From the NCBI GenBank assembly GCA_942490885.1, contig CALNYT010000002.1, forward strand, positions 248,001-312,000: a stretch of 64,000 nucleotides of DNA, given 5' to 3'. Source of the stretch: Oceanirhabdus sp942490885. Lineage in GTDB: Bacteria; Bacillota; Clostridia; Clostridiales; Clostridiaceae. The notes below the pieces were generated by a model. It was not told the origin of the DNA. It did no database searches and saw only the letters and a program-made list of their open reading frames with translations. Positions 23,886-33,740 of the stretch are shown here, in pieces (within the stretch, counting starts at the first letter, position 1; each line of letters begins with the position of its first letter). The translations under genes and the position numbers were made by a program.

Positions 23886-24701
23886 ATGAAAGTGTGGGAT
23901 AGTAGATTGAAATTGAATGATATTTATAAACCAATCGACCCAAAAATAACCAAGCTTAAATATGAACTAAATAATCTTGCTATTAATGCTGGGGTTCCTG
24001 ATGTTAGTGAATTATTCGAATATTTCTTTAAAAATTCTGGAAAACATCTTCGTCCAGCTTTAACATTTTTAGCTGCTGGAGCGGTAAAAGATGGACAAGT
24101 AGATATGAAAGAGAATGATTTGATACAGTTAGCATTGGCATTTGAATTATTACACAGTGCAAGTTTAGTACATGATGACATAATAGATGAAGATATGACT
24201 AGAAGAGGACAGAAAACATTAAATAATACCTTTGGTAATAAATTAGCAGTATTAGCTGGAGATACTTTATTTGCTTATGCATATTCTATAGTTTCTAATT
24301 TGTTTCCAGTGAAATATTCACAAGATATTGCATCGCTTAGTTACAAAATGTGTGTTGCTGAGATTGAACAAGCTAAGGGAAATATAGAACGTGAAAAATA
24401 TTTCAGAATTATTGAAGGGAAAACAGCTTTATTTATGAGTGTATGCTGTAAATTAGGGGCAGCATTAGCAGGTGCTTCAGAATGTGATGTGCATAAGATG
24501 GAAAGTTTTGGTTTAAACTTTGGAATGGCATATCAAATAAAGGACGATTTTGAGGATGATGATCCTGAAACATTAAAGCATGTTACTATGGAGGATGCTC
24601 ACAAGTTTTCTATAAAGGCAAAGGAAGCAATTAGTGAATTGCAGGATTCAGAATATAAGCAGAATCTATATGGACTAATGGATTATATAATGAATGTTTA
24701 A
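23886..24701 (+). CDS. hepT: Polyprenyl diphosphate synthase (HepT-like)
   Basis: Makes the isoprenoid chain later attached to DHNA in menaquinone. 271 residues, shorter than the usual ~320. Family motifs are GKHLRPAL, the first aspartate-rich motif LLHSASLVHDDIIDED, GDTLFAYAY, GKTALFM and the second motif YQIKDDFEDDD. No HepS partner is seen. It heads the men operon behind the regulon box. Oddly, no ribosome site precedes the ATG in the roughly 50-nt leader, which is A-rich. The hairpin AAATGACC / GGTCATTT at 24703-24731 separates it from menF and may attenuate transcription. Confidence 0.88.
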   Translation: MKVWDSRLKLNDIYKPIDPKITKLKYELNNLAINAGVPDVSELFEYFFKNSGKHLRPALTFLAAGAVKDGQVDMKENDLIQLALAFELLHSASLVHDDIIDEDMTRRGQKTLNNTFGNKLAVLAGDTLFAYAYSIVSNLFPVKYSQDIASLSYKMCVAEIEQAKGNIEREKYFRIIEGKTALFMSVCCKLGAALAGASECDVHKMESFGLNFGMAYQIKDDFEDDDPETLKHVTMEDAHKFSIKAKEAISELQDSEYKQNLYGLMDYIMNV

Positions 24702-24702
24702 G

Positions 24703-24736
24703 AAATGACCTAATTATTTACTTGGTCATTTGTTCT
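24703..24736 (+). terminator. Hairpin between hepT and menF, possible attenuator
   Basis: AAATGACC (24703-24710) and GGTCATTT (24724-24731), followed by GTTCTTTAG. The T tract is weak, so partial readthrough into men is expected. Confidence 0.5.
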
Positions 24737-24757
24737 TTAGATTGGAGGTTGGTAAAT

Positions 24758-25903
24758 TTGAAATATGAAGAGAAACAAATTAAATTAGATAATCTACTTT
24801 CATTCTGGAAGCATTTTAAAAATGAAGAACGGTTTTTATTTTATAATCCATTAAAAAAAGAACTTATTATGGGAGCTAAACGCTTAAAAACTATTTCAAG
24901 TAAAGAAGATTTAAAGAAATGTTTATATGCTTTTTCATCCATGACATTTTTTAATTCAATCAAGGATAAAAAATGGTCAGAGCTGGGTAATGAAACTATT
25001 GCCTTTGAATATTATTTTGTAGAAAAAGATGGAGAGCAAACACTATATTACTTTAATGATTCAGTTGAAATAGAAAATATACAGATTAAAATTTCTAAAC
25101 ATTCTTATAAATACTCAAATGATGACTATGAAGAGTGGAAACAAGTATTTTCTGCTGCAGAAAAAGGAATAGCAACAAAAAAAGTAAATAAGGTTGTTAT
25201 TTCTAGAGAAGTTAAAATACAATGTGATACTTGTGTAAATATAGAAAGTGTACTTCAAAATCTTATGGATAAAAACTCCAATAGTTTTATATTTGCCTAT
25301 TGTAAGAATGGAAAGACTTTTTTAGGTGCAACACCTGAAATTTTGCTTCAAAAAGAAAAAGATATTATTTTAAGTTATGCTTTAGCGGGTACAATTTCTC
25401 GTAGTGATAAAGATGATGAATTACGAAAAGAAATACTGTTGAAGGATTCGAAAAATCTGCATGAACACAAAATAGTTATTGATTCAATAGTTAATACTAT
25501 GAAGGAATATACCAATGAAATTAATGTAGATAAAACAGGGATTTTAACACTTAAAAATTTACATCATCTACACACAAATATTTATACAAAGGATAAAAAA
25601 AGCACATTGTTGGAATGGGTGAAACGATTGCATCCAACCCCTGCATTAGGAGGAAATCCTGCTAATACTTCTTTAGAATTGATTAAGAAATATGAAAAAC
25701 ATGAGCGCGGATTATATGCTTCTCCCATTGGTATTATAGATAGAAATGGGGATGGTATATTTGTAGTAGGTATACGATCTGCACTTATTCATGGGAATGA
25801 AGTGTTTGCGTATACAGGTTGTGGTGTGGTAGATAAATCAGATTGTAAAGATGAATATATTGAAACTGAAAATAAATTAAAAACAATAGTAGAAAGTCTA
25901 TAG
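24758..25903 (+). CDS. menF: Isochorismate synthase
   Basis: Converts chorismate to isochorismate, the first menaquinone step. 382 residues. The C-terminal chorismate-binding domain shows ALAGTISR, LHHLHTNIYTK, LHPTPALGGNPA, YASPIGIIDRNGDG and the closing EYIETENKL. TTG 24758 was chosen because TTGGAGG lies 9 nt upstream; ATG 24764 is out of frame. It is followed 17 bp later by menD. The N-terminal half is divergent, as usual in this family. Anthranilate synthase or an isochorismate lyase are unlikely in this context. Confidence 0.9.
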   Translation: MKYEEKQIKLDNLLSFWKHFKNEERFLFYNPLKKELIMGAKRLKTISSKEDLKKCLYAFSSMTFFNSIKDKKWSELGNETIAFEYYFVEKDGEQTLYYFNDSVEIENIQIKISKHSYKYSNDDYEEWKQVFSAAEKGIATKKVNKVVISREVKIQCDTCVNIESVLQNLMDKNSNSFIFAYCKNGKTFLGATPEILLQKEKDIILSYALAGTISRSDKDDELRKEILLKDSKNLHEHKIVIDSIVNTMKEYTNEINVDKTGILTLKNLHHLHTNIYTKDKKSTLLEWVKRLHPTPALGGNPANTSLELIKKYEKHERGLYASPIGIIDRNGDGIFVVGIRSALIHGNEVFAYTGCGVVDKSDCKDEYIETENKLKTIVESL

Positions 25904-25920
25904 ATTAAGAGGAAAAATCA

Positions 25921-27570
25921 ATGACAAACTATTTTGCTGCTTTAGTTGATGAATTATATCAATTAGGTGTTCATGAAGTTGTAATCAGTCCAGGTTCACG
26001 TTCAACACCGCTGGCTTTGTTATTTTGTGAACATGATTTTAAAACTTATATAAATATTGATGAGAGATCAGCTGGTTTCTTAGCCCTTGGTATTGCAAAA
26101 GAAAATGAAAGGCCTGTTGTATTACTCTGCACTTCAGGCTCTGCAGTAACGAATTATTTTCCTGCAATTGTTGAAGCTAAATATTCAAGAGTACCATTAA
26201 TTATTTTAAGTGCAGACCGACCTCATGAACTACGAAATATTGGTGCACCACAGACTATCGATCAAAATAAAATATTTGAATCTTATACAAAATATTATGA
26301 GGAGCTAGCCTTGCCAGAAGAAAGAGAGAATATGCATAGATATGTACGTAATGTTATGCAAAAAGCATACTGTAGTGTTGTGACAAAGCCATATGGTGTA
26401 GCTCACATTAACGTACCAATTAGAGAACCATTAATACCGGATTTAAATGAATTAGATTTTACTGTAGGACTTGAAAAAAATAACTTTGAATTTATAAATG
26501 GTGAAGTACACAGTACATTGGACTGTTCAATATTAAAAGATAAAAAAGGGATTATAATCTGTGGCGGAGATGCTTACTCAAATTATCATGAAGAAGTATT
26601 GAAGTTGGGAGAAAAGTTAAAAACACCAATATTAGCTGATCCAATTTCAAACCTAAGAAATTATTCTAGAGGTATTATTATTGATAGTTATGATGCATTT
26701 CTAAAAAATGATGATATTAAAAAAGAGTTAAAACCAGATTTTATTATTCACTTTGGTCAAGTTGTAGTATCAAAGAGATTACAACAGTTTTTGTCATTGC
26801 ATAAAGATGTTTTATATATACAAGTAGATGAAGCGTTTGAATATAGAAATTCAGCTATATCCACAAAAAAATATTTAATCTCATCACCGAGAGTGTTTGC
26901 TAAATCAATTTCTATACATAATATAGACACTGAATATTTGAATATGTGGGTACGTTATCAAAAGAAAATGCGTAAACAGTTGAATGAAGTTAAAGATGAG
27001 AAGAAGTTGTTTGAAGGTAAATTGATTCAAAAGGTACAGAATATGATGCCAGAAGAAAGTCGTTTAGTTGTATCAAATAGTATGTCAATTCGTTATGTGG
27101 ATTACTTTTTTGAATCCCGAAATCAAAACATCAAGGTGCTATGTAATAGAGGAGCAAATGGAATTGAAGGTATAGTTTCAACCGCATTAGGAGTGGCTTC
27201 ATCTAATAATCCAACAGTTTTGATAACAGGTGATTTATCATTTTATCATGATCTAAACGGATTATTAGTTGGAAAAACACATGATTTAAATTTGATTATA
27301 CTGTTATTAAACAACGATGGGGGAGGAATCTTCAGAAATTTACCACAAAGTAGAGAAAAACACTTTGAATATTTATTCTTAACTTCACATGGCATAAATT
27401 TTCAAGGGATAAAAACTTTGTATGATTTAAAGTACTATGAAGTTGAGGATTATGAGTCATTTGAAAATGTTTTCAAAGAAGCATTAACTCAAAAAGGAAT
27501 AAATTTAATTGAAGTAAAGGTTGATTCAAAGTTAAGCCAAGAGTTAAATGATAAATATACAAAATTATAG
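25921..27570 (+). CDS. menD: SEPHCHC synthase
   Basis: Thiamine-diphosphate enzyme joining isochorismate and 2-oxoglutarate to SEPHCHC. 549 residues, typical length. Motifs: VISPGSRSTPLALLF, DERSAGFLALGIAK, LCTSGSAVTNYFPAIVEA, SADRPHELRNIGAPQTIDQ, and the diphosphate/Mg site from GDLSFYHDLNGLL to LLLNNDGGGIFRNLPQ. The ATG follows AGAGGAAAAATCA. It sits second in the men block and is followed 9 bp later by menH. Confidence 0.96.
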   Translation: MTNYFAALVDELYQLGVHEVVISPGSRSTPLALLFCEHDFKTYINIDERSAGFLALGIAKENERPVVLLCTSGSAVTNYFPAIVEAKYSRVPLIILSADRPHELRNIGAPQTIDQNKIFESYTKYYEELALPEERENMHRYVRNVMQKAYCSVVTKPYGVAHINVPIREPLIPDLNELDFTVGLEKNNFEFINGEVHSTLDCSILKDKKGIIICGGDAYSNYHEEVLKLGEKLKTPILADPISNLRNYSRGIIIDSYDAFLKNDDIKKELKPDFIIHFGQVVVSKRLQQFLSLHKDVLYIQVDEAFEYRNSAISTKKYLISSPRVFAKSISIHNIDTEYLNMWVRYQKKMRKQLNEVKDEKKLFEGKLIQKVQNMMPEESRLVVSNSMSIRYVDYFFESRNQNIKVLCNRGANGIEGIVSTALGVASSNNPTVLITGDLSFYHDLNGLLVGKTHDLNLIILLLNNDGGGIFRNLPQSREKHFEYLFLTSHGINFQGIKTLYDLKYYEVEDYESFENVFKEALTQKGINLIEVKVDSKLSQELNDKYTKL

Positions 27571-27579
27571 GATGTCATT

Positions 27580-28374
27580 ATGTTTATAGAAATTGAAAAT
27601 ATTAAATATCATGTTCAAATAAGGGGCGAAGGAAAGCCAATTATTTGTCTTCATGGGTTTTCTGAAAATCTAAATACATGGAAGTTACTCCAATTAAAAG
27701 GATATAAACTTATTTTGATAGACCTTATTGGACATGGAAATAGTGATAAGCCTTATTCAAGAGAATATTATGATTTGAAAGTAATAATCAAGCATTTGAA
27801 TAAGTTTGTTCAAGAATTAGGCTTTGAAAAATATTCAATGTTAGGGTATTCAATGGGTGGGAGAATAGCATTAGCCTATGCATTATCTTATCAAAATGAA
27901 ATTAGTGAATTGATTTTAGAAAGTTCATCATATGGTGAATGTGATGAAATAAATCGATTAAAGAGGAGACGACAAGATTTTAAATTAGCTAAGAGTATAA
28001 GAGAAAAAGGAATAGAGTGGTTCAATGAATTTTGGTCCAATTTAAGTATTTTTGAATCACAAAGAAATTTACCTGAAAACATTAAGGATAAAATAAGTAA
28101 AAGAAGGCTATCTAATGAAACGCATGCACTTTCATATACACTGATATGTACAGGGCAAGGAAGTTTTCCATGCTTAAAAAGCGAAATAGTGAATTTAACT
28201 ATGCCTATATTATATATCAGTGGAGAATATGATGAAAAATACAAAGAGATAGGTAATGAGTTTCAAAAGTTAAATGTTAATGTAAAGCATAAAAGAATAG
28301 GTGGTGTTGGACATAACACCCACACAGAAAGTCCTGATAAATTTAATAAAATCTTAAGTGAATTGTTATTATAG
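27580..28374 (+). CDS. menH: SHCHC synthase (alpha/beta hydrolase)
   Basis: Eliminates pyruvate from SEPHCHC to give SHCHC. 264 residues of alpha/beta-hydrolase fold: CLHGFSENLNTWK (oxyanion region), LIDLIGHGNSDKP, nucleophile serine in GYSMGGRIALAYAL, late aspartate in YISGEYDEKY and histidine in VGHNTHTESP. The MenH call rests on the fold plus position between menD and menB. A short overlap in the leader with menB suggests polycistronic expression. Confidence 0.9.
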   Translation: MFIEIENIKYHVQIRGEGKPIICLHGFSENLNTWKLLQLKGYKLILIDLIGHGNSDKPYSREYYDLKVIIKHLNKFVQELGFEKYSMLGYSMGGRIALAYALSYQNEISELILESSSYGECDEINRLKRRRQDFKLAKSIREKGIEWFNEFWSNLSIFESQRNLPENIKDKISKRRLSNETHALSYTLICTGQGSFPCLKSEIVNLTMPILYISGEYDEKYKEIGNEFQKLNVNVKHKRIGGVGHNTHTESPDKFNKILSELLL

Positions 28375-28393
28375 AATAAAAGGAGTGATAATT

Positions 28394-29236
28394 ATGAGTA
28401 AGTTTTCTTGGGAAAAGCTAGAACGTGATTATGAAGATATAATATATGAAACATATGATGGAATTGGAAAGATTACAATTAATAGACCAGAAGTACGTAA
28501 CGCATTTCGTCCTAAAACTGTAATGGAATTAATAGATGCTTTCACAATTGCTCGTGAAGATGAAAGAGTAGGTGTAATTGTTTTAACAGGTGCAAATCAT
28601 GGACAAGGTCAGGATAAAGAAGCGTTTTGTTCAGGTGGAGATCAGAGGGTGCGTGGACATGGAGGATATGTAGGTGATGACCAGATTCCGCGTTTAAATG
28701 TATTAGATTTACAACGTTTAATTCGTGTTACTCCAAAACCAGTTATAGCAATGGTTAATGGGTTTGCAATCGGTGGAGGACATGTGCTTCACATAGTATG
28801 TGATTTAACAATTGCTTCTGAAAATGCAATATTCGGACAGACTGGACCAAAGGTAGGTTCTTTTGATGCTGGATATGGTGCGGGATATTTAGCACGTATT
28901 ATTGGGCATAAGAAAGCTCGTGAGATTTGGTATTTATGCCGTCAATATACTGCAAAAGAAGCCCTTGATATGGGACTAGTAAACACTGTGGTACCATTTG
29001 AAAACTTAGAAGAAGAAACTGTTAAATGGGCACAAGAAATTTTACAGCATTCACCTACTGCTCTTCGTTTCTTAAAAGCGTCATTCAATGCAGATACAGA
29101 TGGATTAGCTGGATTACAGCAATTAGCTGGAGATGCTACATTATTGTATTATACAACTGAGGAAGCAAAAGAAGGAAGAGATGCATTTAAAGAAAAAAGA
29201 AAACCTAACTTTGGGAAGTTTCCTAAATTTCCATAA
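28394..29236 (+). CDS. menB: 1,4-dihydroxy-2-naphthoyl-CoA synthase
   Basis: Crotonase-fold enzyme that cyclises o-succinylbenzoyl-CoA to DHNA-CoA. 280 residues. Signatures: GIGKITINRPEVRNAFRPKT, EAFCSGGDQRVRGHGGY, NGFAIGGGHVLHIVCDLTIA, GQTGPKVGSFDAGYG and the C-terminal EGRDAFKEKRKPNF. ATG 28394 has AGGAGTG 6 nt upstream; the in-frame upstream start overlaps menH. Members of this family often need bicarbonate. This is the most confidently assigned gene of the pathway. Confidence 0.97.
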   Translation: MSKFSWEKLERDYEDIIYETYDGIGKITINRPEVRNAFRPKTVMELIDAFTIAREDERVGVIVLTGANHGQGQDKEAFCSGGDQRVRGHGGYVGDDQIPRLNVLDLQRLIRVTPKPVIAMVNGFAIGGGHVLHIVCDLTIASENAIFGQTGPKVGSFDAGYGAGYLARIIGHKKAREIWYLCRQYTAKEALDMGLVNTVVPFENLEEETVKWAQEILQHSPTALRFLKASFNADTDGLAGLQQLAGDATLLYYTTEEAKEGRDAFKEKRKPNFGKFPKFP

Positions 29237-29267
29237 AAAATAATGTTTTATATTAAAAGGTGATTGG

Positions 29268-30599
29268 ATGGAATGGCTTAGAAAGCATAATTTTGAAAGA
29301 CCCAATAGAAAATTTATTAATGATATGACTTTTAGTGAAGTTTATCAAAGTGTAATAAAATTAGCCAGAAAACTATCCTCATATGTGGAAAATCAGAACA
29401 GGGTTGCAATCTATTCAAACAACTCTGTTCATATGGCATTGTTTTTTCTAGCACTTCAAGCTTTAGGAAAAGAAGTGTTGATGTTGAATATACGGCTATC
29501 AGATGAGGAGATAACAAATCAATTAATAGCATTAAATATTAATTGTGTATTTTCTTATGATAATAAATTTATATCTTTTAGTGAAGTGTATGAGAGTGAA
29601 GAGGAGAAACCAAAGTTAGAGGAAGAGTTTAATGGAGAGAAAGTGGCTGTTATTATGAACACAAGTGCTACAACAGGGGAATTTAAATCTGTACCTATTA
29701 GATGGAAACAATTTTACTCTCATGTTAAAGCATCTCAAAAAAGTTTAGAGGTAACAGATGAAGATAATTGGCTTGTTGTGTTACCAATGTTTCATATTGG
29801 TGGATTAGCTATTTTAATAAGAAGCTTATACAATGGAACGCAGCTTACCATAGTAGAAAAATTTCATGAAGAAGAAGTACTTAAATTAATTGAAAGTAGT
29901 AAAATCAACATGGTATCAGTTGTACCTACAATGTTAAACAGAATTATTAACGGAATTCATAAGCACAATTTACGTGTTGTATTAGTAGGTGGCGAATTTA
30001 TACCAAAACCTATGGTTGAAAAGAGTATAGAAAAAAATATTCCTATATATAAAACCTATGGAATGACAGAAACAACTAGTCAATCTACGACTTTTTCAGT
30101 ATTGAATCATCCAAATAAAATTGAGTCAGTGGGATTGCCACTTGATGGAGCAGATATTCAGATTAAAGATGCAGATGAAAATGGTATAGGGGAAGTCTTA
30201 ATCAAAAGCCAAATGTTGATGGATGGTTATATTTGGGGAGATAAAATATCAGGTTATTTTAATACACAGGATGTAGGGTATCTTGATGAAGAGGGTTTTT
30301 TATATATATTAGATAGACGTAAGAATATAATAATATCTGGTGGGGAAAATATTTATCCAAAAGAGATTGAAAATATTTTGTATACTCACCCTAAAATAGA
30401 TGAATGTGCAGTTGTGGGCAAGAAAGATAAAATATGGGGACAAGTCCCTATACTCTATGTTGTTTCTTCCTTAAAAGAAGAAGAAATAATAAAATATCTT
30501 TTAGATAAATTAGCAAAATATAAAATTCCAAAAGAGATTATTTATTTAGAGAGTATTCCAAAGAATGCATCAGGGAAAATATTGAAGAAATATCTATAA
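29268..30599 (+). CDS. menE: o-Succinylbenzoate-CoA ligase
   Basis: ATP-dependent acyl-CoA synthetase of the ANL family that activates o-succinylbenzoate. 443 residues. Motifs: MNTSATTGEFKSVPIRW (P-loop region), VLPMFHIGGLAIL, YKTYGMTETTSQ, TQDVGYLDEEGFLYILDRRKNIIISGGENIYP and the catalytic lysine in PKNASGKILKK. The ATG follows AAAGGTGATTGG. Together with the men neighbours, the substrate assignment is secure. Confidence 0.95.
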   Translation: MEWLRKHNFERPNRKFINDMTFSEVYQSVIKLARKLSSYVENQNRVAIYSNNSVHMALFFLALQALGKEVLMLNIRLSDEEITNQLIALNINCVFSYDNKFISFSEVYESEEEKPKLEEEFNGEKVAVIMNTSATTGEFKSVPIRWKQFYSHVKASQKSLEVTDEDNWLVVLPMFHIGGLAILIRSLYNGTQLTIVEKFHEEEVLKLIESSKINMVSVVPTMLNRIINGIHKHNLRVVLVGGEFIPKPMVEKSIEKNIPIYKTYGMTETTSQSTTFSVLNHPNKIESVGLPLDGADIQIKDADENGIGEVLIKSQMLMDGYIWGDKISGYFNTQDVGYLDEEGFLYILDRRKNIIISGGENIYPKEIENILYTHPKIDECAVVGKKDKIWGQVPILYVVSSLKEEEIIKYLLDKLAKYKIPKEIIYLESIPKNASGKILKKYL

Positions 30600-30612
30600 T
30601 TGAGGTTATTAA

Positions 30613-31719
30613 ATGAGAATTGAAAAAATAGAACTTTTCCATATTAAAATGCCTTTGAAGTTTACATTCAAATCATCACAAACTACTTTAAAGCATAGAG
30701 AGACAATTATTATAAAAGCAACGGATGAACTTGGTAATATAGGATATGGGGAAGTTGTTGCCTTTAATGAACCCTTTTATACAGATGAAACACTGCTGTA
30801 TTCTAAAGAGATATTAAAAAATGTTTATATTTCAAGTGTAATTAATAAGGATATTCAACATCCATTTGACATACATTTATGGAACGAACCAATTTATCCA
30901 ATGGCGCTTGCAGGGTTAGAAAATGCGCTTGTGGATGTATATGCTAGAAGGCAAAAAAAATCAATTATGGATGTTGTTTTTGATGAAGATACTAATGCGA
31001 GTATATATGGTGGAATTGCATTAGGAGATTTGGAGGTTGAAAGCCTTATTGAACAAATCTATTTTTATAAAAAAGAAGGGTATAATCGTTTTAAAATAAA
31101 GATAAAGCCGGAAGATGGATTAAAAAAGTTAAGGACTATTAGAGAAAAATTTCCTCATATTCAATTATTAGCAGATGCTAATAGAAGCTTTAAGAAGGGT
31201 CAAATACAAATATTGAATAAATTTGATGAACTCAATTTAATTTGTATAGAAGAACCTTTATATTCAGGAGATTTTGAAGAATATAAGAAACTTCAAGAAG
31301 ACATGAAAACTCTTATATGTTTGGATGAGAGTATACAAACTATTGAGGATTTAAATATAGCAATCAAGTTAAAGACTTTAAAAGTACTGAACATAAAAGT
31401 TGGACGTGTTGGTGGTTTGTATTATGCAAGGGAAATGATAAAACTATGTAGAAAAAACAATATCGGATATTGGATTGGGAGTATGGTGGAAAGTGGTATT
31501 TCTAAAATGCTACATGTTCATTTAGCAAGTCTAAAAGATACGTATATACCTGGAGATTTATCACCATCAAAACGTTACTTTGAAAAAGATGTTATTACGC
31601 CAGAAATTTCAGCCGAAAATGGAATTATTAGTGTCCCAGAAGGGTATGGGTTAGGTGTAGAAATTGATGAGGATGCACTGAAAAATTATACAATTGACTA
31701 TAAGAAGGTAGGTGGGTGA
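30613..31719 (+). CDS. menC: o-Succinylbenzoate synthase
   Basis: Enolase-superfamily enzyme that dehydrates SHCHC to o-succinylbenzoate. 368 residues. The barrel shows RFKIKIKPEDG (KxK catalytic lysine), LLADANRSF (metal Asp), CIEEPLYSGDF (metal Glu), ICLDESIQT (metal Asp) and VLNIKVGRVGGL (second lysine). GSMVESGISKMLHVHLASL completes the pattern. Some members also racemise N-acylamino acids, but the operon settles the role. The stop overlaps the leader of the thioesterase gene. Confidence 0.94.
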   Translation: MRIEKIELFHIKMPLKFTFKSSQTTLKHRETIIIKATDELGNIGYGEVVAFNEPFYTDETLLYSKEILKNVYISSVINKDIQHPFDIHLWNEPIYPMALAGLENALVDVYARRQKKSIMDVVFDEDTNASIYGGIALGDLEVESLIEQIYFYKKEGYNRFKIKIKPEDGLKKLRTIREKFPHIQLLADANRSFKKGQIQILNKFDELNLICIEEPLYSGDFEEYKKLQEDMKTLICLDESIQTIEDLNIAIKLKTLKVLNIKVGRVGGLYYAREMIKLCRKNNIGYWIGSMVESGISKMLHVHLASLKDTYIPGDLSPSKRYFEKDVITPEISAENGIISVPEGYGLGVEIDEDALKNYTIDYKKVGG

Positions 31720-31724
31720 ATAGA

Positions 31725-32099
31725 ATGAACTTAATTGCAAGCTTAAATATTGAATACATTAATGTAAATGATAATGAGTTTGAAGCTAAAATGAATTTAA
31801 CAAAGTTTCATGATAACACCTATGGTTATTTAAATGGAGGAGCAACAATAGCCTTTGGAGAAACTATTGCAGGGTATGCCTCAAGTGAAATAATACATGA
31901 TGATGAATTAGCAGTAGGTCAAAGTGTGACAGCAAATCATACGAAACCTAAAAAAATAGAAGGCTATATTATTGCAAAAGGGAAGCTTATGCATAAGGGA
32001 AGGCAGTCACATGTTTGGAATATTGAAATGATTGATGAAAACGATGTCTTGATATCACTTGTGACTGTTGTAAATGCAATTATAAAGGGAGTGAGATAA
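31725..32099 (+). CDS. Hotdog thioesterase, probable DHNA-CoA hydrolase
   Basis: 124 residues of PaaI/MenI-type hotdog fold. NTYGYLNGGATIAFGETIAGYAS supplies the active-site region with the acidic residue on the central helix; VGQSVTANHTKPKK and SHVWNIEMIDEND follow. Position between menC and menA points to hydrolysis of DHNA-CoA to DHNA, the step before prenylation. ATG 31725 was chosen because GGTGGG precedes it; the GTG at 31716 overlaps the menC stop. The symbol menI is plausible but not certain. Confidence 0.85.
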   Translation: MNLIASLNIEYINVNDNEFEAKMNLTKFHDNTYGYLNGGATIAFGETIAGYASSEIIHDDELAVGQSVTANHTKPKKIEGYIIAKGKLMHKGRQSHVWNIEMIDENDVLISLVTVVNAIIKGVR

Positions 32100-32100
32100 C

Positions 32101-33000
32101 ATGAATATTAGGTCTATAATCAAACTTATGGATATAAAAACTCTTGTTGCGGGAGTTATTCCAGTATTACTGGGATCAATTTATTCATGGTATGCTTATG
32201 CACAATTTAATTTCTCTTATCTTGTATTATTGTCTATTGCAATGATACTGATTCAAAGTGGTACTAATATGACAAATGATTATTTTGATTTTAAACGTGG
32301 AGCAGATGGTGATGATAAGGCTCATGAAAAAGCTCTTGTAAGTGGGGAGATTACACCAAAACAGGTTTTATTAATTATAATCTTATTTGAATTTACTGCT
32401 TTGATGATAGGGATTTTTATTGGAAGCCAAACAAGCTATTATATTTTATTAGTAGGTATTACTGGAGGAATTATTGCAATTTTATATGCTAGTGGGCCGT
32501 TACCTATTTCATATACTCCAATAGGTGAAATTGTATCAGGGGTAACCATGGGTATTGGTATTACAACAACGGTAATTTATATTCAATCAGGGGTTTTAAA
32601 TTTAAGTACAGTGGTAGTAGCAATTCCTACTACGTTATATATAGGGACTATTTTACTTTCCAATAATTTGAGTGATTTGGATGGGGATAGAGAGGCAGGT
32701 AGAAAAACATTACCTATATTAATAGGAAAAAGAAATGCTGAGAAGTTATGGATTTTTAATGTGATACTGATACTTGTATTAACAGTTGTTTTATTTTTGA
32801 TAGGTATTTATCCAATAGCTGTTTGTGCTACTGTTCTTTTAATGTTTCCTTATAAATCTATAACTAATTTTTTAGCATATGAGAAGAGTGTTCATACAAA
32901 AGGTAGATCTATGGGACTTATAAGTAAGGTGGGATTAAAATATCATTTAGCAGTAATTATTGGTTTATTAATATCAATAATATTTAAGGTAGGTATATAA
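32101..33000 (+). CDS. menA: 1,4-Dihydroxy-2-naphthoate polyprenyltransferase
   Basis: UbiA-family membrane prenyltransferase that joins the HepT product to DHNA, giving demethylmenaquinone. 299 residues with about eight to nine hydrophobic segments. The first aspartate motif is MTNDYFDFKRGADGDD, and the second is NNLSDLDGDREAGRKTLP. It begins 1 bp after the thioesterase stop. No other UbiA-dependent pathway is visible, so the DHNA role is well supported by context. Confidence 0.95.
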   Translation: MNIRSIIKLMDIKTLVAGVIPVLLGSIYSWYAYAQFNFSYLVLLSIAMILIQSGTNMTNDYFDFKRGADGDDKAHEKALVSGEITPKQVLLIIILFEFTALMIGIFIGSQTSYYILLVGITGGIIAILYASGPLPISYTPIGEIVSGVTMGIGITTTVIYIQSGVLNLSTVVVAIPTTLYIGTILLSNNLSDLDGDREAGRKTLPILIGKRNAEKLWIFNVILILVLTVVLFLIGIYPIAVCATVLLMFPYKSITNFLAYEKSVHTKGRSMGLISKVGLKYHLAVIIGLLISIIFKVGI

Positions 33001-33004
33001 TAAT

Positions 33005-33721
33005 ATGACAAAAAAAAAGTTTAATAAAGAAGAAAAAGTATACGAGGTATTTCAGGCTATATCAAATGATTATGATAAATTAAATAATATTATTAGTTTT
33101 AACATGCACAAGATATGGAAGAGAAATACAATAAAATATCTCAACATTGGAGATGACTCTAAGATATTGGATGTATGTTGTGGTACAGGGGATTTTAGCA
33201 TTATGTTATCAGAGGAACCTAATTTAAGAATATCAGTTATTGGGTTAGATTTTTCAGAGAATATGTTATCTGTAGCAGAGTATAAAAAGGAAATACGTAA
33301 GTTAAATAATGTTGAGTTTGTACATGGAAATGCTATGAAGTTACCTTATGAAGCTAATACATTTGACAATGTAACCATAGGCTTTGGATTAAGAAATACT
33401 CCTGATTATGAACAGGTTATTAGTGAGATGATACGAGTTGTAAAGCCAGGAGGGAAGGTTGCGTGTTTAGATACATCTCATCCTACAATACCAGTGTATA
33501 AACAGCTATACTGGTTATATTTTAAATACATTATGCCAACAATGGGGCAATTATTTTCAAAACATAAAAAAGAGTATCAATGGCTAAATGATTCAACTGA
33601 AAAATTCTTAAGTAAAAGAGAATTAAAAAGCTTATTTAAAAAAGTAGGTTTTGCTAATGTGAAAGTAAAATCTTATGCAGGTGGAGCTGCTGCTTTACAC
33701 ATAGGAGTTAAGCCTCAATAA
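33005..33721 (+). CDS. menG: Demethylmenaquinone methyltransferase
   Basis: SAM-dependent methyltransferase (UbiE/MenG) for the last menaquinone step. 238 residues. Signatures: YDKLNNIISFNMHKIWKRNT, ILDVCCGTGDFSIML (SAM motif I), GLDFSENMLSVA, NVTIGFGLRNTPDYEQVISEMIRVVKPGG and the family tail SYAGGAAALHIGVKP. It is 4 bp after menA and 19 bp before the tatC start. With it the pathway from chorismate to menaquinone is complete in one operon. Confidence 0.95.
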   Translation: MTKKKFNKEEKVYEVFQAISNDYDKLNNIISFNMHKIWKRNTIKYLNIGDDSKILDVCCGTGDFSIMLSEEPNLRISVIGLDFSENMLSVAEYKKEIRKLNNVEFVHGNAMKLPYEANTFDNVTIGFGLRNTPDYEQVISEMIRVVKPGGKVACLDTSHPTIPVYKQLYWLYFKYIMPTMGQLFSKHKKEYQWLNDSTEKFLSKRELKSLFKKVGFANVKVKSYAGGAAALHIGVKPQ

Positions 33722-33740
33722 TTAAAAGTAGGTGAGTAAT

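Noticed and set aside
28358..28393. Longer N-terminus for menB
   Set aside because: The extension overlaps the menH end, while ATG 28394 has a good AGGAGTG site and the family-typical start.
31690..31706. TTGACTATAAG inside menC, resembling half of the regulon box
   Set aside because: It lies in coding sequence and lacks the second half (TAGTmAA) and a following promoter.
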